Below, one piece after another: positions 6,916-13,783 of a stretch of 64,000 bases of DNA. The position numbers and the translations under genes were made by a program. The DNA comes from Planctomycetia bacterium (GTDB taxonomy: Bacteria; Planctomycetota; Planctomycetia; Pirellulales; UBA1268): positions 16,227 through 80,226 of the forward strand of contig JAPLNR010000033.1 in the NCBI GenBank assembly GCA_026401035.1. Reading direction: 5' to 3'. Positions within the stretch are counted from its first letter, which is position 1. Each line of letters opens with the position of its first letter. Under the pieces are notes generated by a model. The model was not told the origin of the DNA, did no database searches, and saw nothing but the letters and a program-made list of their open reading frames with translations.

Positions 6916-8556
6916 ATGTCGCAGTCCGGCCCCAGCACGCTCTGGCAAACCATCCCCGACGACCAGCTCGTGCGACTGCTCGACCGCAGCCACACGCTCA
7001 ACGGCGCGGTGCTCCTCGGCCTTGATGGCCTCATGATCGAAATCCAAGCCCGGGCGATGAACGTCGATGAAGACGGGCTCTCGTGGCGCAAGGCCGTGAA
7101 GATCAGCGGCATGGCCAAGGGCGCCGTCGGCGAGGCGCTCGATCGGATCAGCGGAGCGTTTCGGGCCACTGGCATCCCCGACCCGAAGGTCGAGATCCTC
7201 ATCAACCTCACGCCGCCCGACGTGCCCAAGGACGGCACGTGGCTCGACCTGCCGCTGGCCATCATCATGCTCCAGGCCGCGGGCTACCTCCCCGATCTGC
7301 CCGACCACAAGGAAGGCGACTACATCGTGGTTGGCGAGCTCGGCCTCCACGGCGAGGTGCGACGCGTGCCGGGCGTCTTGTCGCTGGCCTACATGGCCAA
7401 GGCTGGTCAAAAGCTGATCGTGCCCACGGGCAATGAAAAGGAAGCCGCCCTGATCCTCGCCAAGCCGGGCCACGAAGGCTGCGGCGTGTATCCGGTGGGC
7501 CTGCTCTCGGAAGTGACGGAGTTTTTTGCCGGCCGCCGCAAACTCGAAAACGCCCTCAAGCAGCGGATCGTGTTTGAGAGCGTGGTTGAGCGGGCCGTCG
7601 ATTTCGGAAAGATCCGTGGGCAGGAGATGGCCAAGGAAGCGGCTGTGCTGGCGGCGGCCGGCGGCCACAACCTCCTGCTCATCGGGCCGCCGGGCGAGGG
7701 GAAGTCGCTTCTGGCGAGCGCCATGCCCGGGATCCTGCCGCGGCTCTCCGACGCGGAGAAGGTGCAGCTCACGCGGATCTACTCGGCGTCGGGCGCCCTG
7801 CAGAAAGACGGCCAGGCCGTGACGCGGCGGCCGATGCGGTCGATTCACCACACGGCCTCGAAGCAATCGATCGTGGGCGGCGGGTCGGGCGTGCCGCGGC
7901 CGGGGGAGATCACGATGGCTCATCTGGGCGTGCTCTTTCTCGACGAGATCGCGGAATTCAGTTCGGCGACGCTCGAGGCGATGCGGCAGCCGCTGGAATC
8001 GGGCGAGATCACTGTGACGCGGGTGGGCGGCAGCTACACCTATCCCTGCCGGTTTACGCTCGTGGCCGCGATGAACCCCTGCCCATGCGGGTTTTTCGGC
8101 ACCGACCGCTGCCGCTGCAAGCCGGCCGAGGTGAAGAAATACCAGTCGAAGATCAGCGGACCGATCTCCGACCGCATCGATCTGCAGGTGACGCTCAAGC
8201 CGCTCTCGACCGATGAACGCTTCGCACCGACCGAGGACGACGTCTCGCCGAAGCTGCGGGCCCAGGTGGAGGCGGCGCGGCAGCGGCAGCGCGAGCGGTT
8301 TCAGGGAACGGAGATCGCGATGAACGCCGCGATCCCGGGCGGGGCGGTGATGGACTATTGCAAGCTCTCGCCGGCCGCGCTCGATCACTACAAGGCAACG
8401 ATCGACGCCAACACGCTCTCGACGCGATCGATGGACCGGCTGGCGAAGGTGGCCCGCACGGCGGCCGACCTGGCTGGCGGCGACATGACGGAGCCAGAGC
8501 ACATCGATGCGGCGGCAAGGTTCGTGATCGGTGGGACGCTCAGGGAAAACTTCTGA
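6916..8556 (+). CDS. comM: YifB/ComM family Mg-chelatase-like AAA+ ATPase
   Basis: A 546-residue protein with the full YifB layout: an N-terminal S5/Lon-like domain (GDYIVVGELGLHGEVRRVPG), a magnesium chelatase-like ATPase core with Walker A IGPPGEGKS near residue 255, Walker B VLFLDEIAEF, the MNPCPCGF and CRC motif, and the C-terminal SKISGPISDRIDL and STRSMDRLAKVARTAADL segments. Vibrio ComM is a branch-migration helicase that extends recombination during natural transformation. Length and motifs are complete. It appears to be the one housekeeping-type gene inside the TA island. Confidence 0.93.
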   Translation: MSQSGPSTLWQTIPDDQLVRLLDRSHTLNGAVLLGLDGLMIEIQARAMNVDEDGLSWRKAVKISGMAKGAVGEALDRISGAFRATGIPDPKVEILINLTPPDVPKDGTWLDLPLAIIMLQAAGYLPDLPDHKEGDYIVVGELGLHGEVRRVPGVLSLAYMAKAGQKLIVPTGNEKEAALILAKPGHEGCGVYPVGLLSEVTEFFAGRRKLENALKQRIVFESVVERAVDFGKIRGQEMAKEAAVLAAAGGHNLLLIGPPGEGKSLLASAMPGILPRLSDAEKVQLTRIYSASGALQKDGQAVTRRPMRSIHHTASKQSIVGGGSGVPRPGEITMAHLGVLFLDEIAEFSSATLEAMRQPLESGEITVTRVGGSYTYPCRFTLVAAMNPCPCGFFGTDRCRCKPAEVKKYQSKISGPISDRIDLQVTLKPLSTDERFAPTEDDVSPKLRAQVEAARQRQRERFQGTEIAMNAAIPGGAVMDYCKLSPAALDHYKATIDANTLSTRSMDRLAKVARTAADLAGGDMTEPEHIDAAARFVIGGTLRENF

Positions 8557-8570
8557 CGCGCGGAGCTGGC

Positions 8571-8598
8571 TTGACGAGGGAGGATACGCATGTACACT
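8571..8598 (+). promoter_or_regulatory. Promoter with GTACAC operator-like motif (site B)
   Basis: TTGACG at 8571-8576 and TACACT at 8593-8598 are 16 bp apart, the same spacing as site A, and the bases TACGCATGTACACT overlap the -10 region as at site D (10114-10128). It starts 15 bp after the comM stop and points toward the DUF4160 relic and DUF2442 gene. Confidence 0.6.
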
Positions 8599-8650
8599 CC
8601 TTGCCTACGTGGCGTGATGCCGCTGAAAGCCCCGCCAATCGGGATGCCCG

Positions 8651-8707
8651 ATGCCGACGATTCTGCGAAGTGGGCCGGTGGCCCTCGCCAGTAACCTTGG
8701 ATTTTGA
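8651..8707 (+). pseudogene. Relic of a DUF4160 gene (N-terminal 18 codons)
   Basis: The frame from ATG 8651 reads MPTILRSGPVALASNLGF then TGA. MPTILRxGP is the characteristic start of DUF4160 proteins, which normally run about 80 residues and precede a DUF2442 gene. Here the sequence loses similarity after nine residues and stops, and the DUF2442 gene begins 18 bp later. I read it as a deleted partner gene. Confidence 0.6.
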
Positions 8708-8725
8708 GCACACGGGAGGCTATCC

Positions 8726-8986
8726 ATGGCGACACAGGGTGAACGCGTGACGAACGTGCATTGCACCGATGATTGCGTCGTCGTCGACTTGGCCGATGGC
8801 CGGACCATTTCCGCCCCGCTCGCCTGGTATCCGCGGCTGTTGCACGCGACGCCCGAACAGCGGACCAACTGGCAGGTCGCAGGAGCTGGGTACGGCATCC
8901 ATTGGCCGGAGATCGACGAGGATATTTCCGTCGAAGGTCTGCTTCGCGGGGCTCCCGCGCCGAGGCCGTCAGCCAAAGCCAGTTGA
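8726..8986 (+). CDS. DUF2442 domain protein
   Basis: An 86-residue protein with the typical DUF2442 order: short N-terminal strands (VTNVHCTDDCVVVDLADGRTI), PLAWYPRLLHATPEQR, then GIHWPEIDEDISVEGLL. The ATG follows a GGGAGG ribosome-binding site by 5-6 nt. The presumed partner DUF4160 gene directly upstream is reduced to a stub. DUF2442 function is unproven; the family is usually listed as antitoxin-like. A truncated second copy is at 5031-5237. Confidence 0.85.
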   Translation: MATQGERVTNVHCTDDCVVVDLADGRTISAPLAWYPRLLHATPEQRTNWQVAGAGYGIHWPEIDEDISVEGLLRGAPAPRPSAKAS

Positions 8987-9000
8987 CGAGCGCTGTCGGC

Positions 9001-9096
9001 CTAAACCTGTGGCACGCCGAGGTCGGTGAGGTACTGGCTCACGCCTTCGTAAAACCCCGGGCTACGCGTTTTGTCGCGTTTGGCCCCCGGCGGAGG
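9001..9096 (-). pseudogene. C-terminal relic of a second DUF2075 helicase gene
   Basis: On the minus strand this segment reads PPGAKRDKTRSPGFYEGV, then SQYLTDLGVPQV and TAG, almost the same as the last 30 residues of the DUF2075 protein ending at 1959. The remainder of the gene is absent: the similarity stops next to a partial GGGGACGCAGCT repeat at 9104-9118. It shows that a second copy once existed or that the 3' end was copied here. Confidence 0.85.
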
Positions 9097-9103
9097 GGAA
9101 AAA

Positions 9104-9118
9104 GAAAAGGGGACGCAG
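9104..9118 (+). repeat. Partial GGGGACGCAGCT repeat
   Basis: GAAAAGGGGACGCAG matches the first 15 bases of the palindrome arms found at 3508, 3921 and 12966. It sits exactly between the DUF2075 relic and the site C promoter and overlaps the -35 position of that promoter. Confidence 0.7.
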
Positions 9119-9137
9119 GAATGTACGGGCGTATACT
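9110..9137 (+). promoter_or_regulatory. Promoter-like motif with GTACG/CGTATAC (site C)
   Basis: TATACT at 9132-9137 is preceded at 16 bp by GGGACG, a weak -35 derived from the repeat fragment. TGTACG-GG-CGTATAC covers the spacer and -10 as at sites A, B and D. It lies 38 bp before the antitoxin-like gene at 9175. Confidence 0.55.
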
Positions 9138-9174
9138 TTGTGCTGGCGGCTGGAAAACCGGTTACGCTCAGAGC

Positions 9175-9366
9175 ATGGCCATGAGCAAGCTTCAGGAAAT
9201 CGAGAAAGCCATCGAACTATTGCCGCTCGCGGACCAGCTGCGGCTGTATTGCGACATCCCACACCTGATCGGCCGCGATCGGGAAGACCTGGAGTGGCAG
9301 CGGCTGGCCATCGAGGAGTTTTTCAAGGACGATTCGCCCGATGACGCCGTCTATGACAGCATCTAG
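9175..9366 (+). CDS. Small antitoxin-like protein upstream of a MazF-like gene
   Basis: A 63-residue acidic protein (SKLQEIEKAIELLPLADQLR, ending EFFKDDSPDDAVYDSI) whose position, size and 14-bp overlap with the MazF-like gene are those of an antitoxin. I do not recognise a named family; the N-terminal IEKAIELLPLADQLRLY stretch resembles short Phd-type or addiction-module antitoxins. Start is ATG 9175 or 9181. Confidence 0.7.
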   Translation: MAMSKLQEIEKAIELLPLADQLRLYCDIPHLIGRDREDLEWQRLAIEEFFKDDSPDDAVYDSI

Positions 9367-9895
9367 GGTTGGCGATGTTGTGGCCGTGGAGTTTCCCTTC
9401 ACGGACATGCAGGGCCGCAAGCGTCGGCCTGGAGTTGTGCTGGCGGGCGACGCCAGCGACCTCTTGTTGGCTCGGATCACGACTCATGAGCCGCGGGATT
9501 CCTTCGACGTGCAACTCGACGATTGGACGATCGCCGGTCTTCCGAAACCATCGACTGTGCGGCTGATGAAGCTGGCATCCCTTGCGACATTCCGTGGCTG
9601 CAGTCTCGAGGCAAGGTGTATCAGTTGGTCGATGGATAGCGAGGCCAGTTCGATGCCCCTGATCACTCTGGCGGAAATTATTGAAGCGGCGCGGGCGCTG
9701 AGCCCCGCTGAACAACTGCAGCTTCTCGATGCGATGTGGGATGCTGAACATCCAGATGCTTGGCCCGTACTGAGCCCAGAATGGCTCGCCGAAGTCCAGA
9801 ACCGCTCGGCCGCATTTGATGCGGGCCGCATGAACGCATCGCCGTGGCAGGACGTACAGGCTCGAGTCCGGCGAAGCGCCGGCCTCGATCACTGA
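9353..9895 (+). CDS. MazF/PemK-like toxin fused to an addiction-module antitoxin
   Basis: A 180-residue open frame with two parts. Residues 1-80 match PemK/MazF endoribonucleases: RVGDVVAVEFPFTDMQGRKR, RPGVVLA, then ITTHEPRD and LPKPSTVRLMKLASL. From residue about 101 (MPLITLAEIIEAARALSPAE) it matches the addiction-module antitoxin family like the gene at 5761. The last strand of MazF is degraded (TFRGCSLEARCISWSMDSEAS). An internal ATG at 9652 could start the antitoxin alone. Either a deletion fused two TA genes or two genes are read separately with the first lacking its stop. Confidence 0.7.
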   Translation: MTASRVGDVVAVEFPFTDMQGRKRRPGVVLAGDASDLLLARITTHEPRDSFDVQLDDWTIAGLPKPSTVRLMKLASLATFRGCSLEARCISWSMDSEASSMPLITLAEIIEAARALSPAEQLQLLDAMWDAEHPDAWPVLSPEWLAEVQNRSAAFDAGRMNASPWQDVQARVRRSAGLDH

Positions 9896-9916
9896 GCCCA
9901 GGCTTGAAGCGGCCGC

Positions 9917-10100
9917 TCAGATCCGCGGGCGGTTGATCATCCGCAGGCCCGCGATCAGGACGATCGCGCCGACCGTGGCCGTCACGAGGCTGCCGATGAG
10001 GCCCGTAGCGGCAAGCCCGAGCAGGCCGAACAAAAACCCGCCCAGGATCGCGCCGATCACGCCCATGATCAGATCGGTGACGAGGCCCGAGCCGCCCCCT
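9917..10100 (-). pseudogene. Truncated copy of the GlsB/YeaQ-like membrane protein gene
   Basis: This stretch is nearly identical to 10786-10969, the last three quarters of the intact GlsB-like gene, including the same stop codon. The start and first membrane segment are missing: identity ends at the CCGCCCCC run, where site D promoter sequence takes over. It is a segmental duplication with about 870 bp between copies, enclosing the BrnT-like/XRE pair. Confidence 0.85.
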
Positions 10101-10128
10101 GGTCGCGCAGAATGTACGCATGTACACT
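10101..10128 (+). promoter_or_regulatory. Promoter-like motif TGTACGCATGTACACT (site D)
   Basis: TACACT at 10123-10128 overlaps TGTAC-GCAT-GTACA, a palindrome related to sites A-C; the -35 region (GGTCGC at 10101-10106) is poor. Fourteen bases are identical to site B. A second inverted repeat, TACTGCA-N6-TGCAGTA at 10149-10168, lies between it and the BrnT-like gene. Confidence 0.55.
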
Positions 10129-10188
10129 ATTAATGAGCTGCGCTTGAATACTGCAACAGAATGCAGTACCCTTGAGAATGTCGTTGTC

Positions 10189-10437
10189 ATGCGATGGACG
10201 CAGGTTGTCTGGGACCCCACGCCAGGCGGCAACGTCGCGCATGTCGAGGAACACGGTCTGACCACGGATGAGGTCGACCATGTTTTGCAGCATCACGATA
10301 GGCGTGCAGTGAGCAAGAGTAGTGGCCGAGGTTGCGTTTTCGGCCATGTTCTGGATGGCCGATACATCATTGTTGTATTCGAAGAAAACGGGCATGTTGT
10401 CGTGCCTGTTACGGCGTACGAGATATCCGAACCCTGA
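10189..10437 (+). CDS. BrnT/DUF4258-like toxin family protein
   Basis: An 82-residue protein from ATG 10189. The order GNVAHVEEHGLTTDEVDHVL, then SSGRGCVFGHVLDGRYIIVVFEE with the terminal VVVPVTAYE resembles BrnT and DUF4258 RelE-fold proteins. The open frame extends back to 10120, but that part covers the promoter and the 10149-10168 inverted repeat. The XRE gene follows after 3 nt, giving a toxin-first pair. Confidence 0.72.
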   Translation: MRWTQVVWDPTPGGNVAHVEEHGLTTDEVDHVLQHHDRRAVSKSSGRGCVFGHVLDGRYIIVVFEENGHVVVPVTAYEISEP

Positions 10438-10440
10438 CGG

Positions 10441-10764
10441 GTGCAATCGACAATGCCTGCCAAGCTCCAGCATGTAAACCGACGGCTGAACGCCCGGGAG
10501 CGGGCCCGGCACGCGAAGGTGCGCGACGCGATCATGCGAGAGATTCCACCAAAGCGCATGCCCGCCGACGCTCGGGGAGGGATTGCGGGGCAAATCCGGG
10601 CGGAGCGGGAGGCGCGGCAGCTGACCTGGTATGCCCTCGCGAAAATGGCGGGGATTCCCAATCAGGCAACGATCCGCGCGATCGAACAGGGCAAGGACGT
10701 GCGGCTGTCAAACGTCGAGCGGGTTGCCCGCGCCTTGGGCCTTACGCTCGAGCTCGTCCGCTGA
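10441..10764 (+). CDS. XRE-type helix-turn-helix antitoxin
   Basis: A 107-residue protein starting with GTG 3 nt after the BrnT-like stop (alternative ATG at 10453). The C-terminal half holds an XRE domain: QIRAEREARQLTWYALAKMA, then GIPNQATIRAIEQGKDVRLS and NVERVARALGLTLEL. The N-terminal 45 residues are basic (NRRLNARERARHAKVRDAI). It should repress the pair and neutralise the toxin; no BrnA homologue is seen. Confidence 0.82.
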   Translation: MQSTMPAKLQHVNRRLNARERARHAKVRDAIMREIPPKRMPADARGGIAGQIRAEREARQLTWYALAKMAGIPNQATIRAIEQGKDVRLSNVERVARALGLTLELVR

Positions 10765-10785
10765 AGCCTCGTTTGACTTGGCCGC

Positions 10786-11034
10786 TCAGATCCGCGGGCG
10801 GTTGATCATCCGCAGGCCCGCGATCAGGACGATCGCGCCGACCGTGGCCGTCACGAGGCTGCCGATCGCACCGACGGCTGAGAGCCCGAGCAGGCCGAAC
10901 AAAAACCCGCCCAGGATCGAGCCGATCACGCCCATGATCAGATCGGTGACGAGCCCCGAGCCGCCCCCCTTCATGATCTGGCTCGCGAGCCACCCGGCCG
11001 CCAGACCGATCAAGAGAAACCACACGATATCCAT
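10786..11034 (-). CDS. GlsB/YeaQ/YmgE family stress-response membrane protein
   Basis: An 82-residue inner-membrane protein with three hydrophobic segments and glycine motifs: MDIVWFLLIGLAAGWLASQI, DLIMGVIGSILGGFLFGLLG and AIGSLVTATVGAIVLIAGL. These small transglycosylase-associated proteins are linked to acid or envelope stress in enterics; function here is not known. I took ATG 11034 as start. A truncated duplicate lies at 9917-10100. Confidence 0.87.
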   Translation of the reverse strand: MDIVWFLLIGLAAGWLASQIMKGGGSGLVTDLIMGVIGSILGGFLFGLLGLSAVGAIGSLVTATVGAIVLIAGLRMINRPRI

Positions 11035-11139
11035 GACGAGAGCCTCCGGGAACGAGAATACCGATAACGATCCTACCCTCGGGCCGGCACGGCAAGCCAT
11101 GACGGACCGGCAGGCTACCCGAGGCTACACTCGTCGTGC

Positions 11140-11514
11140 ATGGAGACTTTCCGCCTACTCCTCTTCACGACGCTCTGGACCGCGATCTGGGCGGCGCCGC
11201 TGCCGAAGCTCCCCCGCCGCGTGGAACTCGTGGCCGGGCTGATCCCGTTTGCCGCCTTCGGCCTGCGGGTGTTCGGGGCCTGCTTCATCGGCGTCCCCAC
11301 TGACGATCCCGTGCGGATGGCGGTGGCGCCGCTCGTTGACTGGATCAACGGCTCGGCGGGCCCGGTGCCGTTTCAGTGGGTGCTCGACGTCACCGTGGCG
11401 ATCGGGCTTGTGTGGTTTTCCTCGATCGCGAACATCTCGCGGCGCTGGCGGCTCGCTACGATCTGGGTCATGCCCGCCGTGGCTCTCGCAAGCCTCGTGC
11501 TCGGGCGAAGCTAG
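11140..11514 (+). CDS. Hypothetical membrane protein
   Basis: A 124-residue protein with four likely membrane segments: FRLLLFTTLWTAIWAAPL, ELVAGLIPFAAFGLRVFGAC, WVLDVTVAIGLVWFSSIANI and LATIWVMPAVALASLVLG. No family recognised. Its stop overlaps the stop of the convergent antitoxin-like gene. Confidence 0.6.
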   Translation: METFRLLLFTTLWTAIWAAPLPKLPRRVELVAGLIPFAAFGLRVFGACFIGVPTDDPVRMAVAPLVDWINGSAGPVPFQWVLDVTVAIGLVWFSSIANISRRWRLATIWVMPAVALASLVLGRS

Positions 11515-11741
11515 ACAGGTTCGCAGTCGTCTTCCATCCGGCCTGCCGCGTTACGCCGCCCGATGGCATGAATCGTACGGAGTTGCCGCTCCTCCTCCAG
11601 CAGTCCCTGCACGGATTCAAAGTCGGCCTCAGACACGAGGACGTATACCTCGTTGGTTCGCGGATCAACGACACGCGGCCGATCGGCGTCGCGGGCGTCG
11701 ACCGCGGGAAACTGTTGTGGAATGAGCGGGATAGGACTCAT
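11511..11741 (-). CDS. Small antitoxin-like protein (RVVDPRTNEVYVLV type), no partner
   Basis: A 76-residue protein with RPRVVDPRTNEVYVLVSEAD followed by FESVQGLLEEERQLRTIH. Short proteins of this pattern are common in planctomycetes and cyanobacteria, where they usually precede a PIN or similar toxin gene. Here the C-terminal neighbour is a convergent membrane protein gene, so no toxin partner is seen. Assignment as antitoxin is by resemblance only. Confidence 0.6.
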   Translation of the reverse strand: MSPIPLIPQQFPAVDARDADRPRVVDPRTNEVYVLVSEADFESVQGLLEEERQLRTIHAIGRRNAAGRMEDDCEPV

Positions 11742-11792
11742 ACTTCAATAATACCGCGTGCCGCACAGGCTTGCCACGCGCCAATTACCCCG

Positions 11793-12965
11793 TCACGCTG
11801 TCGCGGCGACGAGGGCTGCATACACGCGCCGCATCTCGTTCTTCGTGAATCGCGGGGCCAAGAGCCGCATCACGGCGGCCTTGTCGGCCGGAAATGACAG
11901 GCCCTCCGCCCGGATCGCCTCGTAGGCCGCCACGACCCGCGCCCGGAAGTCGAGCTCTGCCCGCACGGCCACGATGCAGTCGTCGATATGCGGCCGGAAG
12001 GCATCGATGGCTTCCGGCGGATACTCCTCGAGCAACAGCGGCCGCACCGTGTCAAAGGAAAGCTCGTCCACCGTCTCGAGCGCGTTCCAGCAGGTGGCGA
12101 GCACGGCCTGCTTGTTGATGCCGGTGGCCCAATGGATCTCCTCGATGCTCTCGGGCTTGCACTTCCAGAGGCTCACCTCGCCCGACGGCTCCGTCACGCA
12201 CCACACGGCACCCTCCGTGCCGGACAGCTGCTCGTCCGAGATTCGCACGTTGCGGGCCTCGAGCTCCGCACGGAGTTTCTGAAAGCGGGCCACCGGATCC
12301 TCCTCCGCCCGCAGCTCCGCCACGAGCGGCGCCGCCGGCACGCTCCCCAGGTCGAGCGCGAAGGGGGCGACGAGCCGGGCCGTCGCCGGATCGACGCCGA
12401 ACAGCACCGCCATGGCCAGCGGTTCGTCGTAGGCGATCAGATGCGGGTTGCGGCCGCCGTAGAGCTCAAAGGAGATCGAGCAGCCATTGCGCTCCGGGAG
12501 CGCCGTGGCCTCCGGATGCCGCTCGAGCAACTCCCGCCACATGTCGAGAAAGCCGCCGAACGTGCCGTTGCGGAGCACCGGATGCAGCCGGAGCTTGAAC
12601 GTCGTTCGCACGATTTCGGCGGCGTCGTGGTAGCGGTAGGCCAGCACGTTCGTGCCGTCGAGCTTCTCGTAGACATGCGCCCGGGCGATCGGCGGAAACC
12701 GAAACCGGCCGTCGCGGTCGAACGGATACCGCAGTTTCGGCGTGGCATGGATCAGCTGCGGGCAGGGCTCTTCACCCACGCTGGTGATCACGATCGCACC
12801 GTAGCGGTGATCCGTCTTATGACAGAGAAAGCCCTCGAGCGGCAGGCCGTCGTGAAAGGGGTCGGCCACCGCGAATGGCTGCAGCAGCCCCGGCTGCACG
12901 CCCAGCATCTCCGCCACCTGGTCGATCGTCATGATCGCCTCGCTCATGCCTCGCCGTTGGGCCAT
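11793..12965 (-). CDS. ATP-dependent RNA ligase family protein
   Basis: A 390-residue nucleotidyltransferase of the RNA ligase type, expected to join RNA ends through a lysyl-AMP intermediate. Seen: motif I VYEKLDGTN with the likely adenylated Lys at about residue 101, motif III-like SISFELYGGRNPHLIAYD, motif IV EGAVWCV and motif V WKCKPESIEEI. The C-terminal 120 residues are helical. The annotated ATG abuts a GGGGACGCAGCT repeat arm; starts at 12947 or 12932 are possible. No kinase/phosphatase or RtcB neighbour is present, so its substrate is unknown. A tRNA gene lies 44 bp upstream. Confidence 0.82.
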   Translation of the reverse strand: MAQRRGMSEAIMTIDQVAEMLGVQPGLLQPFAVADPFHDGLPLEGFLCHKTDHRYGAIVITSVGEEPCPQLIHATPKLRYPFDRDGRFRFPPIARAHVYEKLDGTNVLAYRYHDAAEIVRTTFKLRLHPVLRNGTFGGFLDMWRELLERHPEATALPERNGCSISFELYGGRNPHLIAYDEPLAMAVLFGVDPATARLVAPFALDLGSVPAAPLVAELRAEEDPVARFQKLRAELEARNVRISDEQLSGTEGAVWCVTEPSGEVSLWKCKPESIEEIHWATGINKQAVLATCWNALETVDELSFDTVRPLLLEEYPPEAIDAFRPHIDDCIVAVRAELDFRARVVAAYEAIRAEGLSFPADKAAVMRLLAPRFTKNEMRRVYAALVAATA

Positions 12966-12989
12966 GAAAAGGGGACGCAGCTCTTTTCC
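12966..12989. repeat. Single GGGGACGCAGCT palindrome arm at the RNA ligase start
   Basis: One 24-bp arm identical to that at 3508-3531, without a partner arm. It directly abuts the first possible ATG of the RNA ligase gene and lies 20 bp from the tRNA-Arg 3' end, so it forms the whole leader between them. Confidence 0.85.
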
Positions 12990-13008
12990 GTTCCTCTTCG
13001 AAACTCAC

Positions 13009-13082
13009 TACCCCCGGCAGGGATCGAACCTGCGACCTGAGCTTTAGGAAAGCTCCGCTCTATCCAACTGAGCTACGGGAGC
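13009..13082 (-). tRNA. tRNA-Arg (anticodon CCU)
   Basis: The minus strand folds as a standard 74-nt tRNA: acceptor GCTCCCG/CGGGGGT, D arm GCTC-AGTTGGATA-GAGC, anticodon arm GAGCT-TTCCTAA-AGCTC with anticodon CCT, T arm GCAGG-TTCGATC-CCTGC and discriminator A. CCA is not encoded. It decodes AGG, a rare arginine codon in GC-rich genomes. Confidence 0.95.
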
Positions 13083-13156
13083 GAAATGCCGTGCGTGGCG
13101 TAAACTCATAAGCATACACCGCCCCGCGAACAGACCGTAAAGCCCGCCCTGATCGA

Positions 13157-13783
13157 TCAGGCCGCCGTGCGGCTGCCGGTTTTGTAGAGGTAGGGATTCA
13201 TCGTCGGGTCGTTGTACATCTTCATCTGCCGGAACACCCGCAGCGGCCGCTGCCCCGCGAAGATCTCGCCGAGCAGCCGGGAGAGCGCACCCATCAGATG
13301 CGTCCGCTGCATGTCGAGCACGACCATCCGGGCGGCAGCCTTTTCACGATGCTCCAGCGTGGCATCGGCACGGTCGATCTGCTCCCGCATGTGATAGCGG
13401 CGCAATTCGAGGATCGAGAGCCGGTCGATCGCGGCGCCGGGGGTCTCCGTGGCGGCCGGCGCATCCGGCCCGGCGACGATGCCGCGACCCGCCAGCTCTT
13501 CGATCAGCCAATCGTCGACCTTTTCGATCGAGTCATTGCGGGCCTGGTTATATCCGTCGATGGCCCGCTTCACCTGGGCGATCTTCGCATCGGTGACGTC
13601 TGGTGAACGGGCGATGTCTTCCTCGTGCCAGAGCAGGAAGTTGAACCGGTGCAGGTCGCAGATCCGGCCCCGTAGACCGTCTGCAGCGTGGGCCGGTTCG
13701 ACCACATGCCACCGGGCCACGAGATCCTCGAGGAGACCGTCAATCTCGTCGCTGGACAGAGGGACGGCGGTTGTCGTGATCAT
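13157..13783 (-). CDS. DUF4254 domain protein
   Basis: A 208-residue, mostly helical soluble protein of the DUF4254 family (LHRFNFLLWHEEDIARSPDV, then IAQVKRAIDGYNQARNDSIE and QMKMYNDPTMNPYLY at the end). I chose the ATG at 13783 because AGGAG stands 8 nt before it; the frame continues upstream without a ribosome-binding site. The family has no established function and often lies near glycosyltransferase genes. The stop lies inside the 14-bp palindrome CCTGATCGATCAGG (13148-13161). Confidence 0.82.
   Translation of the reverse strand: MITTTAVPLSSDEIDGLLEDLVARWHVVEPAHAADGLRGRICDLHRFNFLLWHEEDIARSPDVTDAKIAQVKRAIDGYNQARNDSIEKVDDWLIEELAGRGIVAGPDAPAATETPGAAIDRLSILELRRYHMREQIDRADATLEHREKAAARMVVLDMQRTHLMGALSRLLGEIFAGQRPLRVFRQMKMYNDPTMNPYLYKTGSRTAA

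Noticed and set aside
6577-8502. 641-codon open frame on the minus strand opposite comM
   Set aside because: It has no recognisable motif and mirrors codon structure of the well-supported comM gene; GC-rich DNA commonly yields such antisense frames.
4226-10128. Integron attC sites separating TA cassettes
   Set aside because: The shared motif is short, overlaps a promoter and lacks the paired R/L boxes and central spacers of attC; no integrase is in the window. Cassette-like assembly remains only a hypothesis.
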